A stretch of DNA of 57,816 bases from Synechococcus sp. Cruz-7E5 (GTDB taxonomy: Bacteria; Cyanobacteriota; Cyanobacteriia; PCC-6307; Cyanobiaceae). Under the pieces are notes generated by a model that made no database searches, had not been told where the DNA came from, and saw only the letters and a list, made by a program, of their open reading frames with translations. A program made the position numbers and the translations under genes. Below, in pieces: positions 39,411 through 48,236 of the stretch (the stretch's first letter is position 1; each line of letters begins with the position of its first letter). The stretch covers positions 1 to 57,816 of the forward strand of contig NZ_JAGQCE010000017.1 in NCBI RefSeq assembly GCF_024345995.1, written 5' to 3'.

Positions 39411-40082
39411 ATGGCTGAATCAGCACGGGACGAGGGCCAGGCCCCGCCGGCGGGCTGGAGCCAACTCACGGCGATCAACACCGCCAAAATGCTCACGATC
39501 GTGCTGCTGCTGGTGCTCGCGGCCGTGGTCGGTGTGAAGGACATGCGCCAGGTGGTCTATCTCAGCCTGCACATCAGCTACTGCCTCTGGTGGCTGCTGG
39601 AGCAGTGGCTGTTTCCCGAGCGGGCTCGCCAGCTGTTCAGCGAGCGTGTGGGAGTGGTGGGGTTTGGCTTCGCCCTGCTGTTCATCGGGGTGCTCTACAG
39701 CCTGCCGGGGCTGCTGGCCTTTCTCAATCCCATGCCGATCTCCCAGGCCGCCGTGGCCGTGGCGCTGGGGCTGTTCAGCTTCGGCAGCCTGATCAACGCC
39801 AGCGCCGATGCACAGAAAACCACCGCCAAGGCAATGGGTGCCGGCCTGGTGAGCGACGGCATCTGGCGGCGCGTGCGCCATGTGAACTACCTCGGCGATC
39901 TGCTGCGCTACCTGAGCTTTGCGGTGGTGGCCGGCAACGGCTGGGCCTACCTGGTGCCGGCTCTGGTGCTGCTGATCTACCTCCAGCGCATTGGCCAGAA
40001 GGAAGTGCAGATGGCGGCGAAGTACCCGGAGTTCAGCACCTGGCAGCAGCGCAGCGCGCGGCTCCTGCCAGGCCTCTGGTGA
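39411..40082 (+). CDS. DUF1295 / isoprenylcysteine methyltransferase-like membrane protein
   Basis: A 223-residue integral membrane protein with about five segments (TIVLLLVLAAVVGV, VVGFGFALLFIGVLYSLPGL, AAVAVALGLFSFG, YLVPALVLLIYLQRI). The family signature is near the C-terminus: GIWRRVRHVNYLGDLLRYLS and KYPEFSTWQQR. Members alter lipids or sterol-like substrates by reduction or methylation; the exact reaction cannot be told. Start ATG 39411. Confidence 0.75.
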   Translation: MAESARDEGQAPPAGWSQLTAINTAKMLTIVLLLVLAAVVGVKDMRQVVYLSLHISYCLWWLLEQWLFPERARQLFSERVGVVGFGFALLFIGVLYSLPGLLAFLNPMPISQAAVAVALGLFSFGSLINASADAQKTTAKAMGAGLVSDGIWRRVRHVNYLGDLLRYLSFAVVAGNGWAYLVPALVLLIYLQRIGQKEVQMAAKYPEFSTWQQRSARLLPGLW

Positions 40083-40176
40083 GGCCCACGCAGCCGCACT
40101 CAGCAGTCACGACCTTTGTACTCGCCGGGGTGCGGGTGCGGGTGATGAGGATTCCCCCGTAACCCGGTAGCCGGGG

Positions 40177-40377
40177 CTATCCAATGCGTCCATAAAGGGC
40201 GTGCTGGCATTGGGTTTGCTCAAGCAGGTACTTCCCGCTGTCAATGCCGATACCTCCAGTGCCGCAGGCAGTCAGCTCATCGCCCAGGGCGAGCATGGCG
40301 CCGAGAGCCTTCTCGTATTCGGCGGCAAACAATGGGATCTGCGGTAGTCGACTGCAGTGCAGCAGGGCATTCGTCAC
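40177..40377 (-). CDS. Low-confidence small hypothetical protein
   Basis: A 66-residue frame, MTNALLHCSRLPQIPLFAAE onwards, ending HALYGRIG, between NDH-2 and the DUF1295 gene. Composition is plausible for a protein but nothing is recognised. It may be part of a broken gene. Confidence 0.3.
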   Translation of the reverse strand: MTNALLHCSRLPQIPLFAAEYEKALGAMLALGDELTACGTGGIGIDSGKYLLEQTQCQHALYGRIG

Positions 40378-40386
40378 GGCTGCTGC

Positions 40387-41787
40387 TCAGGCGGACGCGC
40401 GTGAAGCCTGGTCTTGCCGGACGGCACGTTGCAGGCCCACATCCACACCCAGGTGCTGGTCGGGGCGGCCGGTGATCAGCAGGGCGGTGCGCTGGCGGGT
40501 GGCGATCTGCCACATCCACTTGCTGAACAGGGCGATGCGGTTCTCCGTGTCGGGGATGAAGGCCAGGTGGGCCAGGGCCCAGAGCACCCAGCCCGGCAGG
40601 CCGGTCACATGCAGGCCGCGCAGGTCGGCCACGGCATGGAAGGGGCCGATCACGGCCATGCTGCCGAGATCCGTCCAGCGGAAGGGAGGCAGGCGGCGCT
40701 CCTCCAGACTGGCCAGGATGTCGCGGGCCACCCAGCCTCCCATCTGCACCGCCGGGCCCGCCATCCCGGGCAGGGGCTTGCCATCACCCGTGTGGCTGTA
40801 GCAACAGAGATCCCCCACAGCCCGGATCTCGGGATGGCCGGGGATGGAGAAATCGGGCTCCACAAGCAGACGCCCACCCCGGTCGACCTCGCAACCGGTG
40901 CGGTCGGCCAGCAGCTTGCCGAGGCGGGAGGCGCGCACGCCGGCGGTCCAGCAGATGGTGGCCGCTTCCAGCTGCTCGGGGTCCCCGGCTTCGCCGGTGG
41001 TGACGAGGCTGACCCGTCCAGGAGCGATCGACTCCACCTTCGCTCCCAGTTTGAGCTCCACTCCCGCCCGGCCCAGATAAGTGCCGGCCGCCTCCGACAG
41101 GCTGGGGTGCATGGCGGGCAACACCCTCTCCACCACATCCACCAGGATCACTCGGCAGCGGTCTTGATCGAGCTGCTTGAAGTCGTACCGGATGGCGCGG
41201 TGCATCAGCTCGATCAGGGAGCCTGCAAGTTCGCAGCCAGCTGGTCCGGCGCCCACCACCACGGCGGTCTGCAGGAAGCGGAGGCGCTCGGGATCTTTCG
41301 TCTGCTCCGCTTCCTCCAGGGCCATCAGCAGGCGACGGCGGATCTCATCGGCGTGCTCGAGGATCTTCATCGGCGGCGCCAGGGGACGCCATTCCTCATG
41401 GCCGAAGTAGGTGCTGCCAGATCCGCTGGCCAGGATCAGATGGTCGTAGCCGTAGCGGTGGTCGTTGAACACCACCTCCTTTGCTTTGGGGTCGATGTCC
41501 ACCACCTCACCCAGCAGGATCTGGATGTTGGGGGCCTGGCCCACCATCTGGCGCAGGGGCGAGGCCACGTCGGCTTCCGAAACCAGACCGGATGCCACCT
41601 GATACAGGAGCGGCTGGAAGAGGTTGAAGTTGCGCTTGTCGATCAGGGTGACGCGCACAGGCTTGCGGGCCAGGGCGTGGCAAACCTTGAGACCGGCGAA
41701 GCCACCGCCCACGATCACCACATGGGGGAGGTCCTGCCACTGGGTTTCGGGCGGATCGAGTTCGAGGAAGAAGCGCTCCGGTGCCAT
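40387..41787 (-). CDS. ndbA-like: Type II NADH dehydrogenase (NDH-2-like FAD oxidoreductase)
   Basis: A 466-residue flavoprotein. From ATG 41787, MAPERFFLELDPPETQWQDL leads to the FAD-binding PHVVIVGGGFAGLKVCHALA. The NAD(P)-binding GxGxxG is near residue 180 (VVVGAGPAGCELAGS). Others: LASGSGSTYFGHEEW, CWTAGVRAS, FSIPGHPEIRAVGDLC and AVQMGGWVARDI. It oxidises NADH and reduces quinone without pumping protons, at the membrane face. A C-terminal amphipathic region probably anchors it. The last 25 residues are basic and unusual. Gene symbol is by resemblance only. Confidence 0.85.
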   Translation of the reverse strand: MAPERFFLELDPPETQWQDLPHVVIVGGGFAGLKVCHALARKPVRVTLIDKRNFNLFQPLLYQVASGLVSEADVASPLRQMVGQAPNIQILLGEVVDIDPKAKEVVFNDHRYGYDHLILASGSGSTYFGHEEWRPLAPPMKILEHADEIRRRLLMALEEAEQTKDPERLRFLQTAVVVGAGPAGCELAGSLIELMHRAIRYDFKQLDQDRCRVILVDVVERVLPAMHPSLSEAAGTYLGRAGVELKLGAKVESIAPGRVSLVTTGEAGDPEQLEAATICWTAGVRASRLGKLLADRTGCEVDRGGRLLVEPDFSIPGHPEIRAVGDLCCYSHTGDGKPLPGMAGPAVQMGGWVARDILASLEERRLPPFRWTDLGSMAVIGPFHAVADLRGLHVTGLPGWVLWALAHLAFIPDTENRIALFSKWMWQIATRQRTALLITGRPDQHLGVDVGLQRAVRQDQASRASA

Positions 41788-41883
41788 CTGGGAGGCGTGA
41801 CACACAGAACAACCTGACCCTATGCAGCAAGCAGCACTGATCGTTGTCGCAACGGCTGCCGACCTCGACAGGGCCGTCTCATT

Positions 41884-44202
41884 TCAGCGTGCTTCGATGA
41901 GCCGCGCCTGCGCATCACGGCTCCGATCCCCTACCTGAGGACCGGCGGCTGAGAGCACGCTGCGATCGAACCAACCCTGGGGCGGCACCGGCTGGAGCAG
42001 CAGAGCCAGCACCGCCAGCAGGGCCAGGGCCTCAAAGGGGGCCTGATGGCTGGGCCACTCACCGGGTCCCCGGTAGAGCAGAGCCTGCAGAGCTTCGGTC
42101 TGGGAATCGCTGAGAGGCCCCCAGCGGCAACCGATCCTCAGCACACCTAGCTCGGAGCGACGCTGCTCCACCCGCAGGGGCAGGGCGTCCACAATGCCGC
42201 CGGGCCAGGCCAGGCTCCAGCTGCCAGCATCGCCATCTAGTCCGGCGCCAGGCAGTTGGCCAGCGGGATCGGCATGGGCCAGGGCGAGTTCCACGCCCTG
42301 CTCGCTGATGGCCAGGATCCGGGCGGGCCGGAACCCAAGGGCTGTACGCATCTGCAGCGTCAGCCCGTCGATCCGCAGCCACGGCACCGGGCTGTCCTGA
42401 GGTCGGTCCCAGCAGGTGCGCAGCGCCAGCAACAGACTTGTGCAGCCCAGCAGCGACCAGGTGAGACCAAGCGCCTGGTTGGCCGGAACGAGGCTGGAGG
42501 CTGCCGCCCCGATCGCTCCATTCATGCCGCGGCCGACGATCAGCAGGGTGAGATTGAGCAGCTGCAGCCCCAACAGACCCAGCAACGGCACCAGCAGGCG
42601 CTGCTCTGGGCCGGGCCGGGCCCTGTCGGCGACCGCCTTGGGGGTGACCCGGAAGCGCTGGGGCCGGCCCGCCACTGTGCTGAGCACGGCCCCCACGAGC
42701 GGCAGCAGAAAGATCCAGCGGTACAGCTCCGGCAGCAGGGCGTTGCGGGAGCCGCGGCTGAACCAGCTCACCAGCAGCAATTGAGAGAGATAAAACGGCA
42801 AGGCCATGGTCACCAGGCCCTGTCCCTGCACCAGGATCGGGGCCACACCCAGCAGCCCCAGGGAGAGCGGCATCAGCAGCAGAACCAGCTGGGGCACCAC
42901 GTTGAACCAGTGCAGGATCCCCTCCAGATAGGCGATCCGCTGCAGAGGGGTGAGCCCGGCGATAGTGAACGGATTGGCGCCCGTGCGCAGGGTCTGCAGG
43001 GTGCCACTGGCCCAGCGGCTGCGCTGGCGTGCCATGGCACCGATCGTGAATGGCGCCAGACCGGCGCTCAGCTTCGCGTTGAGGTAGAGGTTGCGGTAGC
43101 CCGCCGCCGCCAACCGGATGCCGGTGGCCAGGTCTTCGGAGGGGGTACCAGTCTCGAAGCCACCCACCCGCTCCAGGGCCGAACGACGCATCACGAACGA
43201 AGTGCCGGCACAGACCACCGCTCCGACCGCCTGGCGGGTGGGCTCGATCCAGCGGTAGAAGCTCTCCTCATCGGGCATGAGCCAGCGCTCCAGCCGCAGG
43301 TTGCGCATCACCGGATCGGCGTTCATATAGGTCTGGGGAGTCTGCACGAACCCCACCCGCGGATCTGTGAACAGGCCCACGCTTCGGGCCAGAAAGGCCG
43401 CTCGCGGCACCACATCGGCATCGAAGACCGCCAGCAGCTCGCCCTTCAGATGGGGCAGGGCGTGGTTGAGGTTGCCCGCCTTGGCATGGGTGTTGCTGTC
43501 GCGGCTCAGGTAGTGGCAGCCAAGGCGACGGCAGAGCTGGCTCAGCTCCGGGCGAGCGCTGTCATCAAGCAACCAGACCTGGTGGCGCGGGTAGTCCATC
43601 GCCAGGCAGCCGCGCAGGCAGCGCTCGATCAGGTCGGCCGGTTCACCACAGCTGGGCACCAGCACGTCAACAGCCGGTACGTGCCAGGGTTCCCTGGCGA
43701 TTCGCTGCTGGAGGGTCCGCTCTGCGACCGCGGCCTCCTGGGGTACCGGCGGCTGCCGTGCCCAGGTGAGCCAGAGCTGCAGCAGGCCATTGGCCAGCAG
43801 GGTGAGCTCCGCCACCAGCATCAGCAGGCTCAGGACGGTGCTGATGGGCGTGGCCAGGTTGAGGGTCTCCCCGATCCGCCAGAACAGGTAACGCCCCCCC
43901 AACAAGGTGATCACCAGCACGGCCGAGCGCCGAGCGGCCAGGGGCAGGGTCTGCTCTGGTCGGCTCGCCAGCCAGCTGGCCCACAGCGCGACAAGCATGG
44001 CCGGCAGCGGCACGGTCCAGCTGGGGAGCATGGCGGTTGGGCCCACCAGAGCGGCGGCCAGCAGCGGCAGGCTGGCCGAGAGGGCGATCTGGGTCGGCGA
44101 ACTGGTGCAGGCCGTCGGGGAGGCGGAACGGACGATCACGAGGGGGAGTGGGCTATTGGATCGTGTACCGGCGAACACACCAAACGGATGGTGTGACTGC
44201 AT
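41884..44202 (-). CDS. Glycosyltransferase 2 / cellulose-synthase-like protein with PilZ-type C-terminus
   Basis: A 772-residue membrane enzyme. The N-terminal TM helices (about 35-120) are followed by the GT2 domain: DVLVPSCGEPADLIERC, LDDS, LLAVFDADVVP, EDLATGIRL and the RQRSRWASGTLQTL motif (about 170-420). Then come about four TM helices. At 590-720 a region with RPARILAISEQGVELA resembles a PilZ domain that senses cyclic-di-GMP. Such BcsA-like proteins polymerise cell-surface glucans. ATG 44202; no bcsB or other partner adjoins. Confidence 0.85.
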   Translation of the reverse strand: MQSHHPFGVFAGTRSNSPLPLVIVRSASPTACTSSPTQIALSASLPLLAAALVGPTAMLPSWTVPLPAMLVALWASWLASRPEQTLPLAARRSAVLVITLLGGRYLFWRIGETLNLATPISTVLSLLMLVAELTLLANGLLQLWLTWARQPPVPQEAAVAERTLQQRIAREPWHVPAVDVLVPSCGEPADLIERCLRGCLAMDYPRHQVWLLDDSARPELSQLCRRLGCHYLSRDSNTHAKAGNLNHALPHLKGELLAVFDADVVPRAAFLARSVGLFTDPRVGFVQTPQTYMNADPVMRNLRLERWLMPDEESFYRWIEPTRQAVGAVVCAGTSFVMRRSALERVGGFETGTPSEDLATGIRLAAAGYRNLYLNAKLSAGLAPFTIGAMARQRSRWASGTLQTLRTGANPFTIAGLTPLQRIAYLEGILHWFNVVPQLVLLLMPLSLGLLGVAPILVQGQGLVTMALPFYLSQLLLVSWFSRGSRNALLPELYRWIFLLPLVGAVLSTVAGRPQRFRVTPKAVADRARPGPEQRLLVPLLGLLGLQLLNLTLLIVGRGMNGAIGAAASSLVPANQALGLTWSLLGCTSLLLALRTCWDRPQDSPVPWLRIDGLTLQMRTALGFRPARILAISEQGVELALAHADPAGQLPGAGLDGDAGSWSLAWPGGIVDALPLRVEQRRSELGVLRIGCRWGPLSDSQTEALQALLYRGPGEWPSHQAPFEALALLAVLALLLQPVPPQGWFDRSVLSAAGPQVGDRSRDAQARLIEAR

Positions 44203-45080
44203 GGCCTGCGTAGGGCGTCAACGTCTGAACCGCTGTCACCACATGGTCAAGTTCAAATCTGACGTTAGATCAACGATCCGGTGGAGCGCGTCCCCAAGGT
44301 CGGCTCCTGCCGCTCAGGCGTGACGCGGAGCTCCACCGGATCGGGCGGCTTGTGCACAAGCGAGGCTCCGCAGAGCTTCTTGCGAAGGGTCCAGGGATCC
44401 CTGACGTCTTCCACACCAGTCGCTTCACAGACGAGGATCACGTCATCACGGCGATCAGGGCATCGATGTAGAGCGGGCTATGGACATGGGGCTGGGTGTT
44501 CATCAGCGATTGGCAGCCTGTGCTGGCAGGCGCTTTACCACAAGCTCGAGCTAGGGGCCCTGCTCGGTCAGCACGCCCAGGAAACCACCAGCCGTCAGAG
44601 CCAGCACGGCAAACCAGTCCAGAGACGTCCAGAGAACAGCCTTCAGGGCCTCGGAATCTGCCAGCGCTGCAGGAGGGTCACCGGAACGATGGCGGAGCAA
44701 AGTGCTGACGCATGGGGACGCACGAGAACCAGGGCCAGGTGTCTGATTTTCAAGGATCGCAAAAGGCTTTTGATGAAGACCCGTGTTGGCAGGACACGAG
44801 CCGTCTGCTCGCCCCCCCGAGTGATGCTCCCGATCACCCAGCGGTTGCAGACCTGTGGAAAACCGACTGGAGGCCTGAACGGCTCTGAGCAGGGCTCCAT
44901 CACCAGAGCTCACCCTGCTGAGGCAGCAGGAGAGCGCCTTTCCCATGCCAAGGGCCAGGACGGTGACTCAAAACACAGTTTGGTGTAGTTAGCCACAGAC
45001 AAAGCAGCGTCTCCTCCTGCTCGAAGAGGCTTATGGTTGAACTGCGGATCTGTTTTTTCCGCTTCTCCCAGTCCAGCCCA
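44203..45080. other. Stretch without a supportable gene
   Basis: Frames exist but look like shadows or debris. One minus-strand piece (WTSLDWFAVLALTAGGFLGV and LTEQGP-stop, near 44555-44640) has membrane-like sequence. Another (DVILVCEATGVEDVRDPWTL) lies at 44280-44440 without a start. Probably remnants of lost genes. Confidence 0.35.
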
Positions 45081-45260
45081 ATGTCCAACGCCTCCAGCAA
45101 CCCTGCCCGCGAACAAGCCCTTCGGGACTCGCTGCTCGTGCGCTTCGCCGCAGCAGCAGCAGCTGGCAACATCGAAACAAAAAAGGCCCTCAACCACGAA
45201 GCCACCTACCTGGGCATTCAGCTCAACAAGAGTGACGGCTCGACGCCTGGCATCCACTGA
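45081..45260 (+). CDS. Hypothetical small protein
   Basis: A 59-residue protein, MSNASSNPAREQALRDSLLV then RFAAAAAAGNIETKKALNHE, ending STPGIH. The ATG at 45081 lies within a longer frame. Charged, Ala-rich, probably helical. No family. It lies just before VapB remnants. Confidence 0.4.
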   Translation: MSNASSNPAREQALRDSLLVRFAAAAAAGNIETKKALNHEATYLGIQLNKSDGSTPGIH

Positions 45261-45262
45261 AG

Positions 45263-45400
45263 CCCCCCACTGTCAGCAAAGAAGTCCGCACCCTGGTGCA
45301 GTTGCACCGGCAGAGTGAGATCCGTTCGTTCCGTGGCCGGCTCCAGTGGGACGGTGAGCTGGAGGTCCAGCGGCTTGATGAGCCCGATGCTCCGGCGTGA
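45263..45400 (+). pseudogene. vapB: VapB antitoxin, 3' fragment
   Basis: An open frame ends TLVQLHRQSEIRSFRGRLQW then DGELEVQRLDEPDAPA and TGA, the C-terminal toxin-binding part typical of a VapB family. The DNA-binding N-terminus is absent. Its stop overlaps the following vapC GTG (GTGA). Confidence 0.5.
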
Positions 45401-45645
45401 TCATCGTTGATTCCTCGGTCTGGATCGACTTCTTCAATGGGCTCAGCATGTCTGAGGTGGATAGTCTGGATGGGCTACTCGGGGAGTAGCCAATGGCGAT
45501 CGGCGATATGGTCCTGATGGATTTGCTGGATGGATTCCGCCATGAGCGTGATGTCGCCAAGGTCTGGCAGCCTTTCCGTTCGCTGACCCTGCTGCCGATG
45601 ATGGAGGGCAGCAATGCGTGGAAGGCGGCGACAAGGAACCCCTAA
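45397..45645 (+). pseudogene. vapC: VapC PIN-domain toxin with internal stop and truncation
   Basis: GTG 45397 starts VIIVDSSVWIDFFNG, the first PIN strand with its catalytic Asp. After DSLDGLLGE an in-frame TAG (45487) interrupts. MAIGDMVLMDLLDGFRHERD follows in frame, then SLTLLPMMEGSNAWKAA. The frame ends at 45645, before the last catalytic acidic residues. Dead toxin fragment in normal vapBC order. Confidence 0.65.
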
Positions 45646-46188
45646 GCCTCCTTGAAAAGGACGAGCAAAACCGCAACGCCCTTGGGCTGGGCTGCCTGCG
45701 GCTGAATGGCGAGGGCTGAGGTGGATGGCGGCATCAAGCTGATCATTCAGATCGTCGCAGAACACCACGGCCTGCTCGGGGCCCAGTCCTTGCGCAGGAT
45801 CCGGTTCGCCGCTGTTCACGGCGAGCAGGGTATTGAGCCGGTCCCGGATGGTCAGCGCCGCTCCCGTGCGGCGGTACAGGGCATAGGCGGCACAGCAGTA
45901 GCGCTCATCCTCGTCATTGGGAGCGAACTGACTATCGCTCACCAGCTCGCGCTGGCGGGTATAGCTGATCAACTTCGATTCGAAGTGGGCCGTGATCGCG
46001 GTCACCGCCGTACCGTCCACATCGACGCTCATATCGAGAGCCTCAAGCGCAGCAAACAGCAAGCGGGCCTTGGTTTCCAGGAAAGCGATGGCCCGCTTGG
46101 GGCTGCAGCAGGCTGACCTGCAACGGTAGGAATCGAGATGCAGGAGTCCTGGCGGGATGGTCGACCAGGCATCAGCCCTTGGCCGCAT
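45475..46188 (-). CDS. Hypothetical protein, C-terminal part doubtful
   Basis: A minus-strand frame of 237 residues. The middle (about 45690-46100: FLETKARLLFAALEALDMSV, KLISYTRQRELVSDSQFAPN, DEDERYCCAAYALYRRTG) looks coding. The last 70 residues run antisense through the vapC remnant and are probably not native, so the gene may be truncated by whatever brought vapC. No family. The start near 46188 overlaps the stop of the small gene at 46172. Confidence 0.4.
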   Translation of the reverse strand: MRPRADAWSTIPPGLLHLDSYRCRSACCSPKRAIAFLETKARLLFAALEALDMSVDVDGTAVTAITAHFESKLISYTRQRELVSDSQFAPNDEDERYCCAAYALYRRTGAALTIRDRLNTLLAVNSGEPDPAQGLGPEQAVVFCDDLNDQLDAAIHLSPRHSAAGSPAQGRCGFARPFQGGLGVPCRRLPRIAALHHRQQGQRTERLPDLGDITLMAESIQQIHQDHIADRHWLLPE

Positions 46189-46363
46189 CGCTGAACAGCT
46201 CAGGGGACGGCGTTGGGGTCAGAAGGGCAACCACACCCTGCGCCAGATCATCCAGCGGCAGCTGAGGATCATCCGCCGCCTGACAGACTCGATCGATGGC
46301 CTCCCGCAGCAGCAGCTTGCTTGAGGTGGTGTCGAACTTCACAGGCAAGCCTGACGGGATCAT
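46172..46363 (-). CDS. Hypothetical small protein upstream of the above
   Basis: A 63-residue frame, MIPSGLPVKFDTTSSKLLLR then EAIDRVCQAADDPQLPLDDL, ending SDAAKG. Composition is coding-like. The overlap of 17 bp with the next gene suggests a unit, or one gene split by a frameshift. Not recognised. Confidence 0.4.
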   Translation of the reverse strand: MIPSGLPVKFDTTSSKLLLREAIDRVCQAADDPQLPLDDLAQGVVALLTPTPSPELFSDAAKG

Positions 46364-46483
46364 CCTGGTTAGCCCAGCCAGCCCCGTCTTCCCCGCCGCC
46401 TCATGGGCACTTCAACCGGAAGCCCGGGGGATTGAAAGTCCAGGGGAGTGCCGGAGGCGGCGCCAAGAGGCAGTTCGGGCATC

Positions 46484-47245
46484 ATGGGAAAACGATTCCA
46501 TCGAGTGCCCCAGGGGTTGGCTTCGGTTCTCATCACCCCCCGCTACAGCGAGGCCCTGCAGTGGGCGGCGGATCTGCATCGCGAACAGCGGCGTGACGGC
46601 AAGGAGGTTCCCTACCTGTCGCACGTCATCGCCGTAAGCTCCCTGGTTTGGGAAGACGGAGGCAATGAGGACCAGGCCATCGCCGGCCTCCTGCATGATG
46701 CGATCGAGGATGCCGGCCAGAGCCACAGTTCGATCGCCCATCGCTTCGGCAGCCCAATAGCGGACATCGTGCAGGATTGCACCGACCCCGGCAAGCATGA
46801 CGCCGACGGCAATGCCGCCGCCTGGTTCCACTGGAAACGCCTCTATCTCGACAGCCTGGCCCGAAAACCAGAGGCTTCCCTGCTGGTGACCGCGGCGGAC
46901 AAAGCGCACAACGCCTGGGATCACCTGCTCGACAGCCACCGCGATCCCACCTGCTGGCAGCGGGCCAGGGCGGGTCTGGAAGCCTCGGCCTGGTACTTCC
47001 AGCGGTTGGAACAGGAGCTGAAGAGACGGCTGCCGGATAGCCGGTCGGTTGAACGACTGGGCGGGGCGGTGGAAGGGATTCTCGCGTTGCCGGAATTCCT
47101 CCGCGTGGTTCCTCGCGGCGGTGATCCCATGGAGTGGGCCCTGGCCTACGAACGGCGACTGGCGACCATTCAAGGCGATTCTCGGCCCCACGCCCGGGAA
47201 GGTGAAGGCGGACCCTCCAGGGAAACGCCTTCCCGGAGCGGCTGA
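46484..47245 (+). CDS. HD-domain phosphohydrolase (RelA/SpoT-hydrolase-like)
   Basis: A 253-residue protein. After MGKRFHRVPQGL come the HD residues: RYSEALQWAADLHREQRRDG, KEVPYLSHVIAVSSLVWEDG, and AGLLHDAIED with the HD pair. VTAADKAHNAWDHL supplies the last Asp. This is the N-terminal hydrolase fold of RelA/SpoT; the synthetase domain is absent, as in stand-alone ppGpp-hydrolase-like or other nucleotide hydrolases. Substrate unproven. The C-terminal 30 residues are low complexity. The next gene starts 6 bp downstream. Confidence 0.8.
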   Translation: MGKRFHRVPQGLASVLITPRYSEALQWAADLHREQRRDGKEVPYLSHVIAVSSLVWEDGGNEDQAIAGLLHDAIEDAGQSHSSIAHRFGSPIADIVQDCTDPGKHDADGNAAAWFHWKRLYLDSLARKPEASLLVTAADKAHNAWDHLLDSHRDPTCWQRARAGLEASAWYFQRLEQELKRRLPDSRSVERLGGAVEGILALPEFLRVVPRGGDPMEWALAYERRLATIQGDSRPHAREGEGGPSRETPSRSG

Positions 47246-47250
47246 TTCGC

Positions 47251-48236
47251 GTGGCCCTCTCCCCGCCCTTTCCCATCCGCTCCAAGACGGCCGGCGCCCA
47301 TCTCACGGAGCTGGTTCCACGTGCGCTGGCGACCGAGCAAGCAGACGATGTGCGCACCCGTCTGGCGCGCGGGGATTTCAAAGTGGTCGAGTCGCTGTAC
47401 GTGCTCGACGAAGCCGGGAGGCTGCAGGGGCTCGTCGCGCTGGTGGATCTGCTGGCGGCGCCTGCGGAGACCTCGATGCTTGAGCTGTTCCGGCCCGTAC
47501 GGGTGTGCGTCCATCCCCTCGACGACCAGGAGCAGGTGGCCGGGCTGGCAGTGGAGCACCAGCTGGCCGCCGTTCCGGTGGCGGACCGCGAGGGCCGCTT
47601 CCTCGGGGTGGTCCCCCCCCTACGGCGCTGATCACGATCCTGCGCCGGGAGCACATCGAGGATCTGAACCTCCTGGCCGGTCTGCAGCACGATCACCTGC
47701 GCTCCCTCCGAGCGATGACCGAAGCACCGGTCCAGAGAGCCAGGGAGCGGCTGCCGTGGCTGCTGGTGGGCCTGGCGGGCAGCTTCCTGGCCACCTGGGT
47801 GGTCTCCCGCTACGAGGAGACCCTGAGCCGGAATGTGATGGTGGCGTTCTTCATGCCAGCCATCGTCTATCTGGCCGATGCCATCGGCACCCAGTCGGAA
47901 GCGATCGCGGTGCGCGGCTTCTCGATGAACCACGTGCCACTGCGCCGTTCGATCGTGGGGGAGATCCAGACCGGCTTTCTGATCGGCTCAGTCCTTGGCC
48001 TGCTCAGCGTTCCCCTCGTGGTGATCGGATTCGGCAGCCAGCGCCTGGCCCTGGCGGTGGCGCTCTCGATCTTCGCCGCCGGCGGGATGGCCACCAGCAT
48101 CGGCATCCTGCTTCCCTGGGGGCTGGAGCGGCTCGGACGGGACCCAGCCTTCGGCTCCGGGCCCGTGGCCACCATCATCCAGGACGTTCTGAGCCTGGTG
48201 ATCTACTTCCTGATGGTGCAGTTTCTGGGGGTGTGA
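47251..48236 (+). pseudogene. mgtE: MgtE-type magnesium transporter, frameshifted at a C8 run and lacking the N-domain
   Basis: GTG 47251 starts ALSPPFPIRSKTAGAHLTEL and a CBS pair (DFKVVESLYVLDEAGRLQGL). That frame stops just after eight C at 47613-47620. The second frame continues TALITILRREHIEDLNLLAG and the transmembrane domain: RERLPWLLVGLAGSFLATWV, FFMPAIVYLADAIGTQSEAI, and IYFLMVQFLGV-stop. Two fewer C (or one more) would join them. The MgtE N-terminal sensor domain is absent. Slippage on the C run or a sequencing error are alternatives to decay. The 3' end overlaps the convergent ATPase gene by 62 bp. Confidence 0.75.

Noticed and set aside
44281-44988. 235-residue plus-strand open frame
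   Set aside because: Low-complexity Ser/Arg/Gln composition without motif, and coding-like fragments run on the opposite strand.
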